DNA from: Saccharopolyspora elongata
GTDB lineage: Bacteria; Actinomycetota; Actinomycetes; Mycobacteriales; Pseudonocardiaceae
Length of the DNA: 64,000 bases
Direction of reading: 5' to 3'
NCBI RefSeq assembly: GCF_004348985.1
Contig: NZ_SMKW01000010.1
Location: 91,219-155,218, forward strand
Shown piece by piece: positions 27,630 to 37,155 of this stretch. A program made the position numbers and the translations under genes. How positions within the stretch are numbered: the first letter of the stretch is position 1; every line of letters starts with the position of its first letter. Below the pieces are notes generated by a model, which was not told the origin of the DNA, did no database searches, and saw only the letters and a program-made list of their open reading frames with translations.

Positions 27630-29252
27630 GTGTCCACTCGCATCGTCCTACCGGCCCGCGCCCGAACCCACCTCAGCGCAGCCGAAATCCACCTCGCCCG
27701 CGGCGGTCGCGCCGTGCTCACCGGCGTCGACCTGGCGGTTTCCCCAGGTGACCGGCTCGGCGTGGTGGGCGGCAACGGCGCAGGCAAGACCACCTTGCTG
27801 CAGGTGCTCGCGGGGAACCTCGTTCCCGACAGCGGCACCGTGCACCGGGTCGGCACCTTCGGCGTCGCGGACCAGGAGATCCCGGTCGACGACGGGCGCA
27901 CCGTCGGCGACCTCATCGACATCGAGCTCGCCGACGCGCGGCGAGCCCTGCAGGAGTTCGAAGCGGCGACCGCAGCGCTGGTCGAGGAGCGCCCCGGCGC
28001 CGACGAGCAGTACGCCGAAGCGCTGGCCGCCGCGGAGTCCCTGAACGCCTGGGACGCCGACCGCCGGGTCGACATCTCGCTGGCCGCACTCGGCGCCGTC
28101 GCCGACCGCGCCCGGCCGCTGGCCGCGCTGTCGGTCGGCCAGCGCTACCGAGTGCGGTTGGCCTGCCTACTCGGTGCCGAGCACGACCTGCTGCTGCTCG
28201 ACGAGCCGACGAACCATCTCGACGCGGCCGGCCTCGAACACCTGACGACGCGGCTGCGGGAACACCCGGGCGGCGTCGTGCTCGTCAGCCACGACCGCGC
28301 GCTGCTCGCCGACGTCGTCACCTCGGTGCTCGACCTCGACCCGACCAGGGACGGGTGCCCGCGGACCTACGGCGGCGGGTATGCCGGCTACCAGCAGGGG
28401 AAGCGGGCCGAACGCGAGCGCTGGGAGAACGAATACCGCGCGCAGCAACGCGAACACCAGCGGCTCGCCGACGACCTCTCGGCGGCGCAGGACCGCCTGT
28501 CCACCGGGTGGCGGCCGGAGAAGGGCACCGGCAAGCACACCCGCGCCACGCGGGCACCCGCGCTCGTGCGGGCGGTCCACCGGCGGCAGGAAGACCTCGA
28601 CGCCCACCGCGTGGACGTGCCCGCGCCGCCGCTGCGCTTCCAGGCACCGGAACTCGGGGACATGCCAGGGGTTCCGCTCCTGCACGCCGAGGAGGTCACC
28701 CTGCGTGGGCGGTTGGAGCAACCCCGGTCGCTGCTGCTGCGATCCGGCGATCGCCTCGTCGTCACCGGCCGCAACGGCGCCGGGAAGTCGAGCTTGCTTT
28801 CGGTGCTGGCGGGTGAGCTCCAGCCGACGTCGGGTGCCGTGGTGCGCAACGCCGCGGCGCGGGTCTCGTGGCTCGCGCAGGAATCGCCGGCTGCGGCACG
28901 GCTGACCACCGCCGGCGAGGCGTACCAGCGGGCCGTCGACGAACTCGCCGTGTCCGGGCTGATCGACGACGACGCGATCCCGTTGCCGGAGCTCGGGCTG
29001 CTGCCCGATGCGGCCGCCGGACGACCGGTCGCCGAGTTGTCGATCGGCCAGCAGCGCCGGCTGCAGCTCGCGATCGCGCTGGCCGCGCGGCCGCACGTGC
29101 TGCTGCTCGACGAGCCGACGAACCACCTGTCGATGACGCTGGTCGAAGAGCTCACGGATGCGCTGACCACGACCACAGCGGCGATCGTGGTCGCCACCCA
29201 CGACAGGCAGCTGCTGCGCGACACCGCGAACTGGCCGCGGCTGCCGCTCTGA
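27630..29252 (+). CDS. ABC-F family ribosome-protection ATPase
   Basis: 540 residues with two ABC cassettes and no membrane segments. Cassette 1: Walker A GGNGAGKT, S-V-G-Q-R-Y-R-V, Walker B L-L-L-L-D-E-P-T-N-H-L-D. A charged linker rich in Arg and Glu spans roughly residues 240-350. Cassette 2: GRNGAGKS, S-I-G-Q-Q-R-R-L, L-L-L-L-D-E-P-T-N-H-L-S. This is the antibiotic-resistance type of ABC-F that enters the ribosomal E site and displaces drugs such as macrolides, lincosamides or pleuromutilins. The GTG at 27630 has GGAGGAATC just upstream; an ATG at 27594 lacks a site. Its leader peptide and hairpins suggest drug induction. Confidence 0.92.
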   Translation: MSTRIVLPARARTHLSAAEIHLARGGRAVLTGVDLAVSPGDRLGVVGGNGAGKTTLLQVLAGNLVPDSGTVHRVGTFGVADQEIPVDDGRTVGDLIDIELADARRALQEFEAATAALVEERPGADEQYAEALAAAESLNAWDADRRVDISLAALGAVADRARPLAALSVGQRYRVRLACLLGAEHDLLLLDEPTNHLDAAGLEHLTTRLREHPGGVVLVSHDRALLADVVTSVLDLDPTRDGCPRTYGGGYAGYQQGKRAERERWENEYRAQQREHQRLADDLSAAQDRLSTGWRPEKGTGKHTRATRAPALVRAVHRRQEDLDAHRVDVPAPPLRFQAPELGDMPGVPLLHAEEVTLRGRLEQPRSLLLRSGDRLVVTGRNGAGKSSLLSVLAGELQPTSGAVVRNAAARVSWLAQESPAAARLTTAGEAYQRAVDELAVSGLIDDDAIPLPELGLLPDAAAGRPVAELSIGQQRRLQLAIALAARPHVLLLDEPTNHLSMTLVEELTDALTTTTAAIVVATHDRQLLRDTANWPRLPL

Positions 29253-29259
29253 CCGCCTC

Positions 29260-29294
29260 GCGTGGCTCCACCCCGCACCGGGGTGGAGCCGCGC
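29260..29294. terminator. bidirectional hairpin terminator
   Basis: GGCTCCACCCCG (29264-29275) and CGGGGTGGAGCC (29279-29290) form a perfect 12-bp stem with a CAC loop, extended by four further pairs including one wobble. It lies between the ABC-F stop (29252) and the convergent permease stop (29296), so it can serve both. Confidence 0.88.
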
Positions 29295-29295
29295 C

Positions 29296-30771
29296 TCACC
29301 GCTTGTCCGCCGGCACGGCGTCCCCGGCCGGGGCGTTGCTGCGGCCGTAGTGGTGCGTGGTGAACATGTAGATCACGCCGATGGCGACGACGATTCCACC
29401 GGAGAGCAGCACGATGTAGTTGTCGTACCAGGCGGCCTGCGGCGTTCGCGGCCACGAGATGTTCACCATCGCGCCGATGCCGTAGGCCAGCGCCACGACG
29501 TTGACCAGGATCCCCCACCGGCCGAGGGTGAACTTGCCCGTCGGCCGCCAGCCCTTCAGCCGCGCGCGCAGGGAGGCGAGCACGACCATCTGGAACGCCA
29601 GGTAGATCCCCAGGATCGCGAACGAGACGATCTTGGTGAGCGCGTCGGTGGAGATCAGCGACCCCACCGCGATGAGCGCCGGGACCACGCCGGCCAGCAG
29701 GAGCGCGTACGGCGGCACGTGGCGGGCGTGGGAGAAGCGGCGCAGCACCTTGTAGCCGATGATCATCTCGTCGCGGGCGTAGGAGTAGGTCAGCCGCCCG
29801 GCCGCCGCCTGCAGGCTGATCGTGCAGGACAGGAACGAGATCAGCACCACGCCCATTACGGCCCGCGCGCCCGTCTCGCCGAAGGCGCTGTTGAGCACGT
29901 TGATCAGCGGATCGGGATCTTCGCCGGAGATGACCTTGCCGAAGTCGGGCACCGCCAGCAGCAGGGTCAGGCAGGCGAACGTCGCGGCAGCACCACCGAT
30001 GTAGATGGTGCGCCGCATCGCCTTCGGCACGTTGCGGCCCGGGTCCGGGACTTCTTCGGCGGTGTCGCCGCACGCCTCGAAGCCGTAGTACTGGTAAAAG
30101 CCGATGATCGCGGCCGCGAGGAACACCGGCAGGTAGGAGCCGGAACCGCCGGCGCCGAAGTTGTCGAACAGCACCCCCAGGCCGTGGAAGCGGTGGGTCG
30201 TCAGCAGCCAGATGCCCACGAACAGCGCGCCCAGCAGTTCGGCGGTGAACCCGATGATCGCGGCCATCGACAGCACCTTCGTGCCGCCGTAGTTGATCAG
30301 GGTGGCCACCACGATCAGCGCGACCGTGCACAGCACATTGTTGATGACCGTCGGGTGGAAGCCGAACAGCAGGGCGATGTAGGGCCCGGCGCCGTAGGCG
30401 ACGCTCGTGATCGTCACCAGCAGTGCCATCAGGTAGACCCAGCCGGACATCCACGCCCAGCGCTTTCCCCACAGCCGCCGGGCCCAGGGGTAGATCCCGC
30501 CCGCCAGCGGGTACTGCGCGACGACCTCCCCGAACACCAGGGCGACCAGGAACTGCCCGGCGCCGGCGAGCAGGAAGCTCCAGATCATCGGCGGCCCGCC
30601 GGCGGCCAGCGCGACCCCGAACAGCGTGTAGGTGCTCACCACCGGCGACAGGTAGGTGAACCCGAGGGCGAAGTTCGCCCACAGGCTCATGTCCCGGCGG
30701 AATTCCGTGGTGTAACCGAGCTCGCTCAGCCGCGCGTCGTCGCTGCCGGCTTTGCTGTCCGAAGTGGACAT
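29296..30771 (-). CDS. APC-superfamily amino acid/amine permease
   Basis: A 491-residue permease with about 12 hydrophobic segments. The N-terminus has L-S-E-L-G-Y-T-T-E-F-R-R-D-M-S-L-W, followed by the first helices and G-E-V-V-A-Q-Y-P-L-A-G-G-I-Y, both typical of the amino acid/choline transporter branch; F-E-A-C-G-D-T-A-E-E-V-P-D-P marks the helix 5-6 loop. Substrates in this branch include GABA, ethanolamine, urea and amino acids. It is 200 bases downstream of the nucleoside hydrolase gene in the same direction. Confidence 0.9.
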   Translation of the reverse strand: MSTSDSKAGSDDARLSELGYTTEFRRDMSLWANFALGFTYLSPVVSTYTLFGVALAAGGPPMIWSFLLAGAGQFLVALVFGEVVAQYPLAGGIYPWARRLWGKRWAWMSGWVYLMALLVTITSVAYGAGPYIALLFGFHPTVINNVLCTVALIVVATLINYGGTKVLSMAAIIGFTAELLGALFVGIWLLTTHRFHGLGVLFDNFGAGGSGSYLPVFLAAAIIGFYQYYGFEACGDTAEEVPDPGRNVPKAMRRTIYIGGAAATFACLTLLLAVPDFGKVISGEDPDPLINVLNSAFGETGARAVMGVVLISFLSCTISLQAAAGRLTYSYARDEMIIGYKVLRRFSHARHVPPYALLLAGVVPALIAVGSLISTDALTKIVSFAILGIYLAFQMVVLASLRARLKGWRPTGKFTLGRWGILVNVVALAYGIGAMVNISWPRTPQAAWYDNYIVLLSGGIVVAIGVIYMFTTHHYGRSNAPAGDAVPADKR

Positions 30772-30972
30772 CGCGGCCCCCTCGGTCGGATTCGGACCGG
30801 GTCGGCCGTGGGTTCACGCTCGCGCTCGAACGGGTAGCCGAACGCCGGGCGACGCCCCGCGAACCGGTCCCGTTCGCTCACGAACCAGTCGGGCACCAGG
30901 ACCAATTTCGTGAACGCGGATACCGGAAATAGTCCTCCGCCGCCCGGCGTCTAGCTAGTCGAACCTCGCAGG

Positions 30973-31923
30973 TCACGCACCGTTGCCGAACGCGTCGCGC
31001 AGCACCTCGCGGAAGACCTCGGCCGACGCGGCCGTGGCGACCGTGGCGGTGACCGGCGCGGTCGACCAGGGGCGGGTGTCGACGATCATCTGGCCGAGCG
31101 TCCGGTCGCCGCTGGTCTCCACGTCCACGTGGTACGAGCCCGAGGCGGTGATGACGTCCGGCCGCACCAGGTAGGCGATGCAGAGCGCATCGTGCACGGG
31201 CACGGCGGCCGTCTCCGGTTCGAGCTGCTCCTCGATGCGGTGCCGGATCAGCGCGCTCGCCGCCGTTCCCGCCGGGGTGCCGAGCGCGTGGAACTCCTCG
31301 CAGTCGGTCGCGGTCAGCGGCGCGCTGTGCGTCGCGTCCAGCGGGACCACCACGATGTCGCGGATCCCGGCGGAGAAGACCGCGCGCGCCGCCTCCGGGT
31401 CGACCCAGAAGTTGAACTCCGCCGTGGGAGTCACGTTGCCGCCGACGTGGGCCCCGCCCATGATCACCAGCTTGCGGATCTTCGCCGCCAGCCGCGGTTC
31501 GGCGATCAGCGCGAGCGCGACGTTGGTCAGCGGCCCGAGCGCGACGAGGACGACGTCGTCGTTCTCCGGCACGAGGAACGTGTCGATCAGCAGCTGGACC
31601 GCCGATCCGGGCCGGACCTCCGTCGTCGAGGGCTCGAGGTCCAGGTAGTCGATCTGGAAGTCCGGGTTGTCGGCGTTCAAGATGTGCCGCGGAACCGGGA
31701 AATCCGGGCGCACGAGCGGACGCGCGGCGCCGGCGTGCACGGGCACCTTGACCCCTATGTGGTCGAGCACCCGGAGGGTGTTCTCGGTGGTGTTCGGCAG
31801 TGCGACGTTGCCGTTGACGGTCGAGACCGCGATCAGCTCCAGCTCCGGGTGGAGCGCCGCGGCCATGATCGCGACGGCGTCGTCGGAGCCGGTGTCGCAG
31901 TCGAGCACAATCCTCGTTGTCAT
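30973..31923 (-). CDS. nucleoside hydrolase (inosine/uridine-preferring type)
   Basis: A 316-residue ribonucleoside hydrolase. The N-terminal calcium-binding D-C-D-T-G-S-D-D-A motif, V-N-G-N-V, L-G-P-L-T-N-V-A and the late P-V-H-D-A-L-C-I-A-Y segment identify it. It splits nucleosides into ribose and a base. AAGGA precedes the ATG at 31923. It follows hutG and a 33-codon reading frame on the same strand and may share their message, which suits a nitrogen-salvage island with an NCS1 base permease and a PucR regulator nearby. Confidence 0.93.
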   Translation of the reverse strand: MTTRIVLDCDTGSDDAVAIMAAALHPELELIAVSTVNGNVALPNTTENTLRVLDHIGVKVPVHAGAARPLVRPDFPVPRHILNADNPDFQIDYLDLEPSTTEVRPGSAVQLLIDTFLVPENDDVVLVALGPLTNVALALIAEPRLAAKIRKLVIMGGAHVGGNVTPTAEFNFWVDPEAARAVFSAGIRDIVVVPLDATHSAPLTATDCEEFHALGTPAGTAASALIRHRIEEQLEPETAAVPVHDALCIAYLVRPDVITASGSYHVDVETSGDRTLGQMIVDTRPWSTAPVTATVATAASAEVFREVLRDAFGNGA

Positions 31924-32001
31924 GGGAATTCCTTGTCATCCGGGGAACTCCCACCACCCTACCGAGACACCGCCCCGGTGCTCCGGGCCAAGCCCCGGCC
32001 G

Positions 32002-32103
32002 CTATTCCAGTCCACGTTGGACGGTGTCCTGCTCCTCTTCGAGCATGGTCGCGAACGCCTCGTCGGAGAGTTCGCGGGGATCCGCGGCTTCGTGCTCGGG
32101 CAT
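32002..32103 (-). CDS. 33-residue acidic small protein (hypothetical)
   Basis: MPEHEAADPRELSDEAFATM begins the frame and it ends L-E-E-E-Q-D-T-V-Q-R-G-L-E. A strong GGGGGAGGA lies directly before the ATG, and the frame starts eight bases after the hutG stop, so it could be translationally coupled. The composition (about ten acidic residues, helix-forming) is not that of noise, but no family is recognised. The nucleoside hydrolase starts 78 bases further. It may be a genuine small protein; confidence is moderate. Confidence 0.5.
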   Translation of the reverse strand: MPEHEAADPRELSDEAFATMLEEEQDTVQRGLE

Positions 32104-32111
32104 TCCTCCCC

Positions 32112-33062
32112 CTACTGGTGAGTGCGTTGCGCGGTGACGATCCGGTGGACCAGGCGGGCCGCGGTCCGGGCGGTGCGGTTGTCGATGTCGAGCCCGGGAT
32201 TGAGCTCCGCGACGTCGCAGAGCGCCAGCTTGCCGCTGGCCGCCACCCGCTCGCACACGTACTGGATCGTCTCCAGCGGGACGCCGTAGGCCGCCGGGGC
32301 GCTCACGCCGGGCGCCACCGCCGCGGGCAGCACGTCGAGGTCGATCGTCAGGTAGACCACGTCGCAGCCGGTCAGGAACCGGTCCACGAACTCGTCCACC
32401 GCGGCCAGGTTCGCCGGGCCGCAGTGGTCGTCGAGCAGGTAGTCCACGCCCAGCTCGTCGGCGGTGTCGAACAGGGCTTTGGTGTTGCTCGGCTGGCTGA
32501 TGCCCAGCACCGCGTAGTGCAGGTGCTCGCCGCGCTGCCGCTCCCGGTCGGCCATCTGCCGGAACGGCGTGCCGGAGCTCGGTGTTTCGTCGGCGCGGAG
32601 GTCAAAGTGCGCGTCGAGGTTGAGCACGCCGAGCTTCGCGCCGGAGCGCACCCGCGCCGATTCCGCGATGCCGAGGTAGCTGCCGTAGGCGATCTCGTGG
32701 CCGCCGCCGAAGACGACGACGAACCGGCCGTCGTCGAGCAGGTCCGTCACGGCCCGGCCGAGACGTTCCTGCCCTGCTTCCATTGCACCGTCGGTGACCT
32801 CGACGTCGCCCGCGTCCGCGGCTGCCACCGGCGCGGCCAGCGCCATCGAGGCCAGCGCCTCGCGGATGGCGCGCGGGCCGTCCGCCGCCCCCTGGCGGCC
32901 CTTGTTGCGGCGGACGCCTTCATCGCTGCGGAACCCGAGGAACGCGACGTCAGCCGCTCCCCCGGCGCCGACGACGTGGTGCCACCTGAGGTGTTCGGGC
33001 CCCGGTCCGTCGTCGCGGCCGCTCCAGCGCTGCGGCGCGCGGTTCACCGCCTCAACAATCAC
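32112..33062 (-). CDS. hutG: formimidoylglutamase / ureohydrolase family
   Basis: A 316-residue arginase-superfamily enzyme with the Mn-binding residues in G-G-G-H-E-I-A-Y-G, L-D-A-H-F-D-L-R and T-I-D-L-D-V-L. In a hut setting it should cleave N-formimidoyl-glutamate to glutamate and formamide. The GTG at 33062 has AGGAG at 33070-33074 with seven spacer bases; further upstream codons are not family-like. It follows hutU on the same strand, but with 348 bases of hairpin-rich DNA between. Agmatinase-like activity is the main alternative. Confidence 0.85.
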   Translation of the reverse strand: MIVEAVNRAPQRWSGRDDGPGPEHLRWHHVVGAGGAADVAFLGFRSDEGVRRNKGRQGAADGPRAIREALASMALAAPVAAADAGDVEVTDGAMEAGQERLGRAVTDLLDDGRFVVVFGGGHEIAYGSYLGIAESARVRSGAKLGVLNLDAHFDLRADETPSSGTPFRQMADRERQRGEHLHYAVLGISQPSNTKALFDTADELGVDYLLDDHCGPANLAAVDEFVDRFLTGCDVVYLTIDLDVLPAAVAPGVSAPAAYGVPLETIQYVCERVAASGKLALCDVAELNPGLDIDNRTARTAARLVHRIVTAQRTHQ

Positions 33063-33410
33063 TTTCCCACTCCTGTAAGTCCAATGTGTACCAGGGGTCG
33101 CACTCAGCGAAGCCGCAGGCTGGCGTCGGGCAAGCGGCGCAACCGCTTCCGGTGGCAGTCCGCCACCGCGAGGCACAAGGCAGCACTTCGAAAGCCGTCG
33201 CATGCGGCGTAGCCGCTTAGCCCACGCACGCAACCGGCACCGCCGCGGGTTCACGGTGCCCACCCCTGTCGGGGTTCTCCCAGCGAGGACAGCCCCGACG
33301 CCGCGTATTGGACATACACAAGTCGGGGATCCCACAGCCGAGGCGGCCGCAGCAACTCCCGCAGGGGGCCGCTACCCGCACCGCCACGCAAAACGAGCCC
33401 GGAGACCCTC
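33063..33410. other. 348-bp hairpin-rich region between hutU and hutG
   Basis: No credible gene. At least five small inverted repeats crowd the stretch: AAGCGG-N5-CCGCTT near 33133, CGGTGGC-N5-GCCACCG near 33150, GCGGC-GTA-GCCGC at 33204-33216, GGCACCG with CGGTGCC near 33235-33259, and CCCC-N4-GGGG near 33263. CCCCGAC and GTCGGGG flank a lower-GC patch at 33305-33322. It could be a dispersed palindromic repeat, or the structured leader and promoter of hutG. Confidence 0.5.
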
Positions 33411-35066
33411 TTAGAGCATCGGGATCCGCACGCCGCGCTCCTTGGCGACGTCGGTCGCGTGCTGGTAGCCGGCGTCGACGTGGCGCAGCACGCCCATGCC
33501 CGGGTCGTTGGTGAGCACCCGGGCCAGCTTCTCGGCGGCCAGCTCGGTGCCATCGGCGATGCAGACCTGCCCGGCGTGGATCGAGCGCCCCATGCCGACC
33601 CCACCGCCGTGGTGGATCGACACCCACGACGCGCCCGAGGAGGTGTTGACCAGTGCGTTCAGCAGCGGCCAGTCGGCGATCGCGTCGGAGCCGTCCAGCA
33701 TCGACTCGGTCTCCCGGTAGGGCGAGGCGACCGAACCGGAGTCGAGGTGGTCGCGGCCGATGGCGACCGGGGCGGACAGCTCGCCGGAGGCGACCATCTC
33801 GTTGAACTTCAGGCCCGCACGGTGCCGTTCGCCGTAGCCCAGCCAGCAGATCCGGGCGGGCAGGCCCTCGAAGGCGACCCGCTCGCCGGCCATCGTCAGC
33901 CACCGGTGCAGGTGCTCGTTCTCCGGGAACAGCTCCATGATCGCCTTGTCGGTGGCCGCGATGTCCGCGGGGTCACCGGACAGCGCCGCCCACCGGAACG
34001 GGCCGAGGCCCTCCTCGAACAGCGGCCGGATGTGCGCGGGCACGAACCCCGGGAACGCGAAGGCCCGGTCGTAGCCGGCCTTGCGGGCCTCGTCCCGGAT
34101 GGAGTTGCCGTAGTCGAAGACCTCGATGCCCTTGTCCAGGAAGCCCACCATCGCCTCGACCTGGGCGGCCATCGACTTGCGGGACCGCTCGGTGAAGGCC
34201 GCCGGGTCCTGCTCCGCCAGCGCGGCCCACTCGTCGAGCTCGACGCCCGCGGGCAGGTAGGAAAGCGGGTCGTGCGCGGAGGTCTGGTCGGTGACGATGT
34301 CGATCGGCGCGTCCATCTCCAGCAGCTTCGGGAACACCTCGGCGGCGTTGCCCACCAGCCCGATCGACAGCGGCTTGCGCTGGTCCCGGGCCTCCACCGC
34401 GAGCCGCAGCGCGTCGTCGACGTCGGCGGCGCGGACGTCGAGGTAGCGGTGGGCGATGCGGCGCTCGATGCGCGCGGGGTCGCACTCCACGCAGATCGCC
34501 ACGCCCTCGTTCATGGTCACCGCCAGCGGCTGCGCGCCGCCCATGCCGCCGAGCCCGGCGGTCAGCGTGATGGTGCCGGCGAGGGTGCCGCCGAAGCGCT
34601 TGCGGGCGACCGCGCCGAAGGTCTCGTAGGTGCCCTGCAGGATGCCCTGGCTGCCGATGTAGATCCACGACCCGGCGGTCATCTGGCCGTACATCGTCAG
34701 GCCCAGCGAGTCGAGGCGGCGGAACTCCTCCCAGTTCGCCCAGTCGCCCACCAGGTTGGAGTTGGCGATCAGCACCCTGGGTGCCCACTCGTGGGTGCGC
34801 AGCACGCCGACCGGCTTGCCGGACTGCACCAGCAGCGTCTCGTCCTTCTCGAGGGTCTTGAGGGTCTCGGTGATCGCGTCGAAGGCCGCCCAGCTCCGCG
34901 CCGCCTTGCCGGTGCCGCCGTAGACGACCAGGTCGTCGGGGCGTTCGGCGACCTCGGGGTCGAGGTTGTTCATCAGCATCCGCAGGGCGCCTTCCTGCTG
35001 CCAGCCGCGGCAGTTCAGGTCGGTGCCGCGCGGGGCGCGGACGGTGCGGGCGTCTTCGTTGCTCAT
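33411..35066 (-). CDS. hutU: urocanate hydratase
   Basis: A 551-residue urocanase, the usual length. Conserved blocks include [19 protein letters not shown] near the N-terminus, [12 protein letters not shown] (NAD-binding), and the C-terminal H-H-G-G-G-V-G-M-G. It adds water to urocanate to give imidazolonepropionate using tightly bound NAD. The ATG at 35066 has GGAG upstream. An IclR gene lies 113 bases upstream on the same strand, with a palindrome at 35149-35162 in between. Confidence 0.97.
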   Translation of the reverse strand: MSNEDARTVRAPRGTDLNCRGWQQEGALRMLMNNLDPEVAERPDDLVVYGGTGKAARSWAAFDAITETLKTLEKDETLLVQSGKPVGVLRTHEWAPRVLIANSNLVGDWANWEEFRRLDSLGLTMYGQMTAGSWIYIGSQGILQGTYETFGAVARKRFGGTLAGTITLTAGLGGMGGAQPLAVTMNEGVAICVECDPARIERRIAHRYLDVRAADVDDALRLAVEARDQRKPLSIGLVGNAAEVFPKLLEMDAPIDIVTDQTSAHDPLSYLPAGVELDEWAALAEQDPAAFTERSRKSMAAQVEAMVGFLDKGIEVFDYGNSIRDEARKAGYDRAFAFPGFVPAHIRPLFEEGLGPFRWAALSGDPADIAATDKAIMELFPENEHLHRWLTMAGERVAFEGLPARICWLGYGERHRAGLKFNEMVASGELSAPVAIGRDHLDSGSVASPYRETESMLDGSDAIADWPLLNALVNTSSGASWVSIHHGGGVGMGRSIHAGQVCIADGTELAAEKLARVLTNDPGMGVLRHVDAGYQHATDVAKERGVRIPML

Positions 35067-35148
35067 GTGCTGCTCCAGGTTCGAGCCGTTGTCGTTGGTC
35101 CCATCAGACCCCGCACCGCGCCCGGCCGACAGCACGAAGCCGGGTCTT

Positions 35149-35162
35149 TCTCGGATCCGAGA
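35149..35162. promoter_or_regulatory. 14-bp palindrome, probable IclR operator
   Basis: TCTCGGATCCGAGA is a perfect palindrome in the space between the IclR gene (stop 35179) and hutU (start 35066). Its right half continues as ATCCGAGACA (35155-35164), which recurs at 42388-42397 before the paralogous IclR gene. This suggests a shared operator. Confidence 0.65.
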
Positions 35163-35178
35163 CACCTGCTTCCGGCGC

Positions 35179-35967
35179 TCAGGCGACCGGGCGCGGGTCA
35201 CGGCCGGAGATGGCCGCCGTCAGCCCGGCGGCGCCGCCGCGCATCGCCTCGCCGACCACGGCCGGTTCGTGGCGCTCGTGGAACCGGCTCCACGTGGTGC
35301 TCAACGCCGCCACCGGCCGTCCACTGTGGTCGAACACCGCGGCGCCCACGGAGCGCATGCCGGGCGCGACCAGCTCCACCTCCTCCGACCAGCCGCGCTC
35401 CCGGTCGACCGCCAGCCCCTCCCCCAGCTCCGCCAGGGTCCGGGGGCCGCGGCCGGTGCGGGTGATGAAGTCGCTGCGGTGCGGGAACAGGGCGCGGATC
35501 TGCGCTTCGGTGCTGCCGGCGAGGATCGCGCGGCCGTTGGCGGTCAGGTGCGCGGGCAGCCGCACCCCGACGTCGGTGATCAGCGAGACGTCGGCGCCGG
35601 AGGTCGGCTGCTCCTTCAGCAGGTACACCGTTTCCGCGCCGTGCAGGATGCCGAGGTGCACGGTCTGCCCGAGGCTGCGGGCCAGCCGGCGCAGGATCGG
35701 CGCGGCCCGCCGCTCCAGCGGCTCGTGCCGGAGGTAGGCGGAGCCGATCTCGAACGACACCACCCCGAGCCCGTAGGCCTGCTCCGCCGCCAGGTACACC
35801 ACGAATCCCTTGTCCACCAGGACGGAAAGGATGTGGTACAGCGACGAGCGGGGGATGCCGAGATCCCGGGCGAGGCTCGCCGCGCGCACCGGCCCGGGTC
35901 CTTCGGCGAGCCGGACGAGGACGTCCAGCGCCCGCCCGACGGCCGGTGACGCGCTCGACTCGGCCAC
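35179..35967 (-). CDS. IclR-family regulator (hut-linked paralogue 1)
   Basis: A 262-residue IclR protein with the winged helix ([26 protein letters not shown]) and the effector domain ([22 protein letters not shown]). It is closely related throughout to the IclR protein at 41552-42361. Two starts compete: GTG 35976, which overlaps its own GGGAGG, and GTG 35967, which has eight bases of spacing; the latter is preferred. It is upstream of hutU, facing it, and may regulate histidine or aromatic catabolism. Confidence 0.88.
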   Translation of the reverse strand: MAESSASPAVGRALDVLVRLAEGPGPVRAASLARDLGIPRSSLYHILSVLVDKGFVVYLAAEQAYGLGVVSFEIGSAYLRHEPLERRAAPILRRLARSLGQTVHLGILHGAETVYLLKEQPTSGADVSLITDVGVRLPAHLTANGRAILAGSTEAQIRALFPHRSDFITRTGRGPRTLAELGEGLAVDRERGWSEEVELVAPGMRSVGAAVFDHSGRPVAALSTTWSRFHERHEPAVVGEAMRGGAAGLTAAISGRDPRPVA

Positions 35968-36018
35968 CTCATCCACCTCCCGCGACGGGATGATTCTCGC
36001 GGATGCCGCCGGAACGCT

Positions 36019-37155
36019 TCAACGCAGCCATTCGCGGCGGACGTCCTCCGCGTGCTCGCCGAGCCGCGGGGTGCGCGGGCTCGGCCGCTCGTCCGCGTCG
36101 CCGAACCGCACGGGTTGCTTGAGGTAGCGCAGAGCGCCGAGTTCGGGGTGTTCCAGGTCGGCCACGAGGCCCCGGCCCCGCACCTGTTCGCTGCCGACGG
36201 CCTCGGCGAGGTCCCAGATGGGCCCGGCCGGTACCCCAGCGCGTTCGGCGGCGGCCACCACTTCCGAGACCGAGCGGCGTTGCGTCCACGCCTCGATGAT
36301 GCCGCGCAGCAGCTCGCGGTTCTCGGTCCGGGCGGTGTCGGCGGCGAAGCGCTCGTGGGTGGCGAGCGCCGGTTTGCCCAGCATCTGGGCGAGACGGGCG
36401 AAAACGCTGTCGCTGGCCACCGCGATCGCCACCGGTCCGTCGGCGGCCTGGAAGGTGTCGAAGGGCGCGGAAACCGGGTGGCGGTTGCCGGTGCGCCCCG
36501 GCAGCCTGCCGGTGGCGGTGAGCAGGCTCATCGCCGTCACCTGCATGGCGACCAGCGAATCGAGCATCGCCACGTCGAGGTGCCTGCCGCGCCCGGTGCG
36601 TTCGCGGGCGAACAGCGCGGCGCAAATCCCCCATGCGGCGAACATCCCGGCGCACAGGTCGCCGAGCGACTCGCCGGTCCTGGTGGGCGGGCCCGCGGGC
36701 TGGCCGGTGGCGGCCATCAGCCCGGACATCGCCTGCACCACCAGGTCGTAGGCGGGCAGGTGGGACAGCGGGCCGTCCTGGCCGAAACCGGAGATGCTCG
36801 CGTAGACCAGCCCCGGGGAGTCGGCGGACAGGGTTGCGTAGTCGACGCCGAGCTTGGCGGCCACGCCGGGCCGGAAGTTCTCCACGACCACGTCCGCGCG
36901 CGCGGCCAGGGAACGGAAGAGCGCGTGGTCGTCGGCGTCCTTGAGGTCCAGCGCGAGACTGCGCTTGCCCCGGTTGAGCTGGGCGAAGTAGACGCTTTCG
37001 CCATCGACGAAGGGGCCGAGGTGCCGGGCGTCGTCCCCGTGCACCGGTTCGACCTTGACCACGTCGGCCCCGAGGTCGGCCAGCATCGCCGTGCAGTACG
37101 GCCCGGCCAGCACCCGGCTCAGGTCCAGCACGCGCACCCCGTCGAGAAGTCCCAT
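36019..37155 (-). CDS. CaiB/BaiF family III CoA transferase
   Basis: A 378-residue class III CoA transferase. It opens G-V-R-V-L-D-L-S-R-V-L-A-G-P-Y with A-D-L-G-A-D-V-V-K-V-E-P, and has L-N-R-G-K-R-S-L-A-L-D-L-K and the catalytic Asp in H-L-D-V-A-M-L-D-S. These enzymes move CoA between carboxylic acids such as succinate and another acid. The ATG at 37155 has GAGGG before it. It is divergent from an acyl-CoA dehydrogenase gene (222 bases between), so the pair probably activates and oxidises the same acid. Confidence 0.92.
   Translation of the reverse strand: MGLLDGVRVLDLSRVLAGPYCTAMLADLGADVVKVEPVHGDDARHLGPFVDGESVYFAQLNRGKRSLALDLKDADDHALFRSLAARADVVVENFRPGVAAKLGVDYATLSADSPGLVYASISGFGQDGPLSHLPAYDLVVQAMSGLMAATGQPAGPPTRTGESLGDLCAGMFAAWGICAALFARERTGRGRHLDVAMLDSLVAMQVTAMSLLTATGRLPGRTGNRHPVSAPFDTFQAADGPVAIAVASDSVFARLAQMLGKPALATHERFAADTARTENRELLRGIIEAWTQRRSVSEVVAAAERAGVPAGPIWDLAEAVGSEQVRGRGLVADLEHPELGALRYLKQPVRFGDADERPSPRTPRLGEHAEDVRREWLR

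Noticed and set aside
33063..33410. Protein-coding extension of hutG upstream of 33062
   Set aside because: The extra 90 residues are Arg-rich and unlike any ureohydrolase, and the AGGAG-GTG start at 33062 is good.
33063..33410. A CRISPR array or tRNA in the hairpin-rich stretch
   Set aside because: The repeats differ from each other and have no regular spacers; no cloverleaf or CCA-type end could be built.
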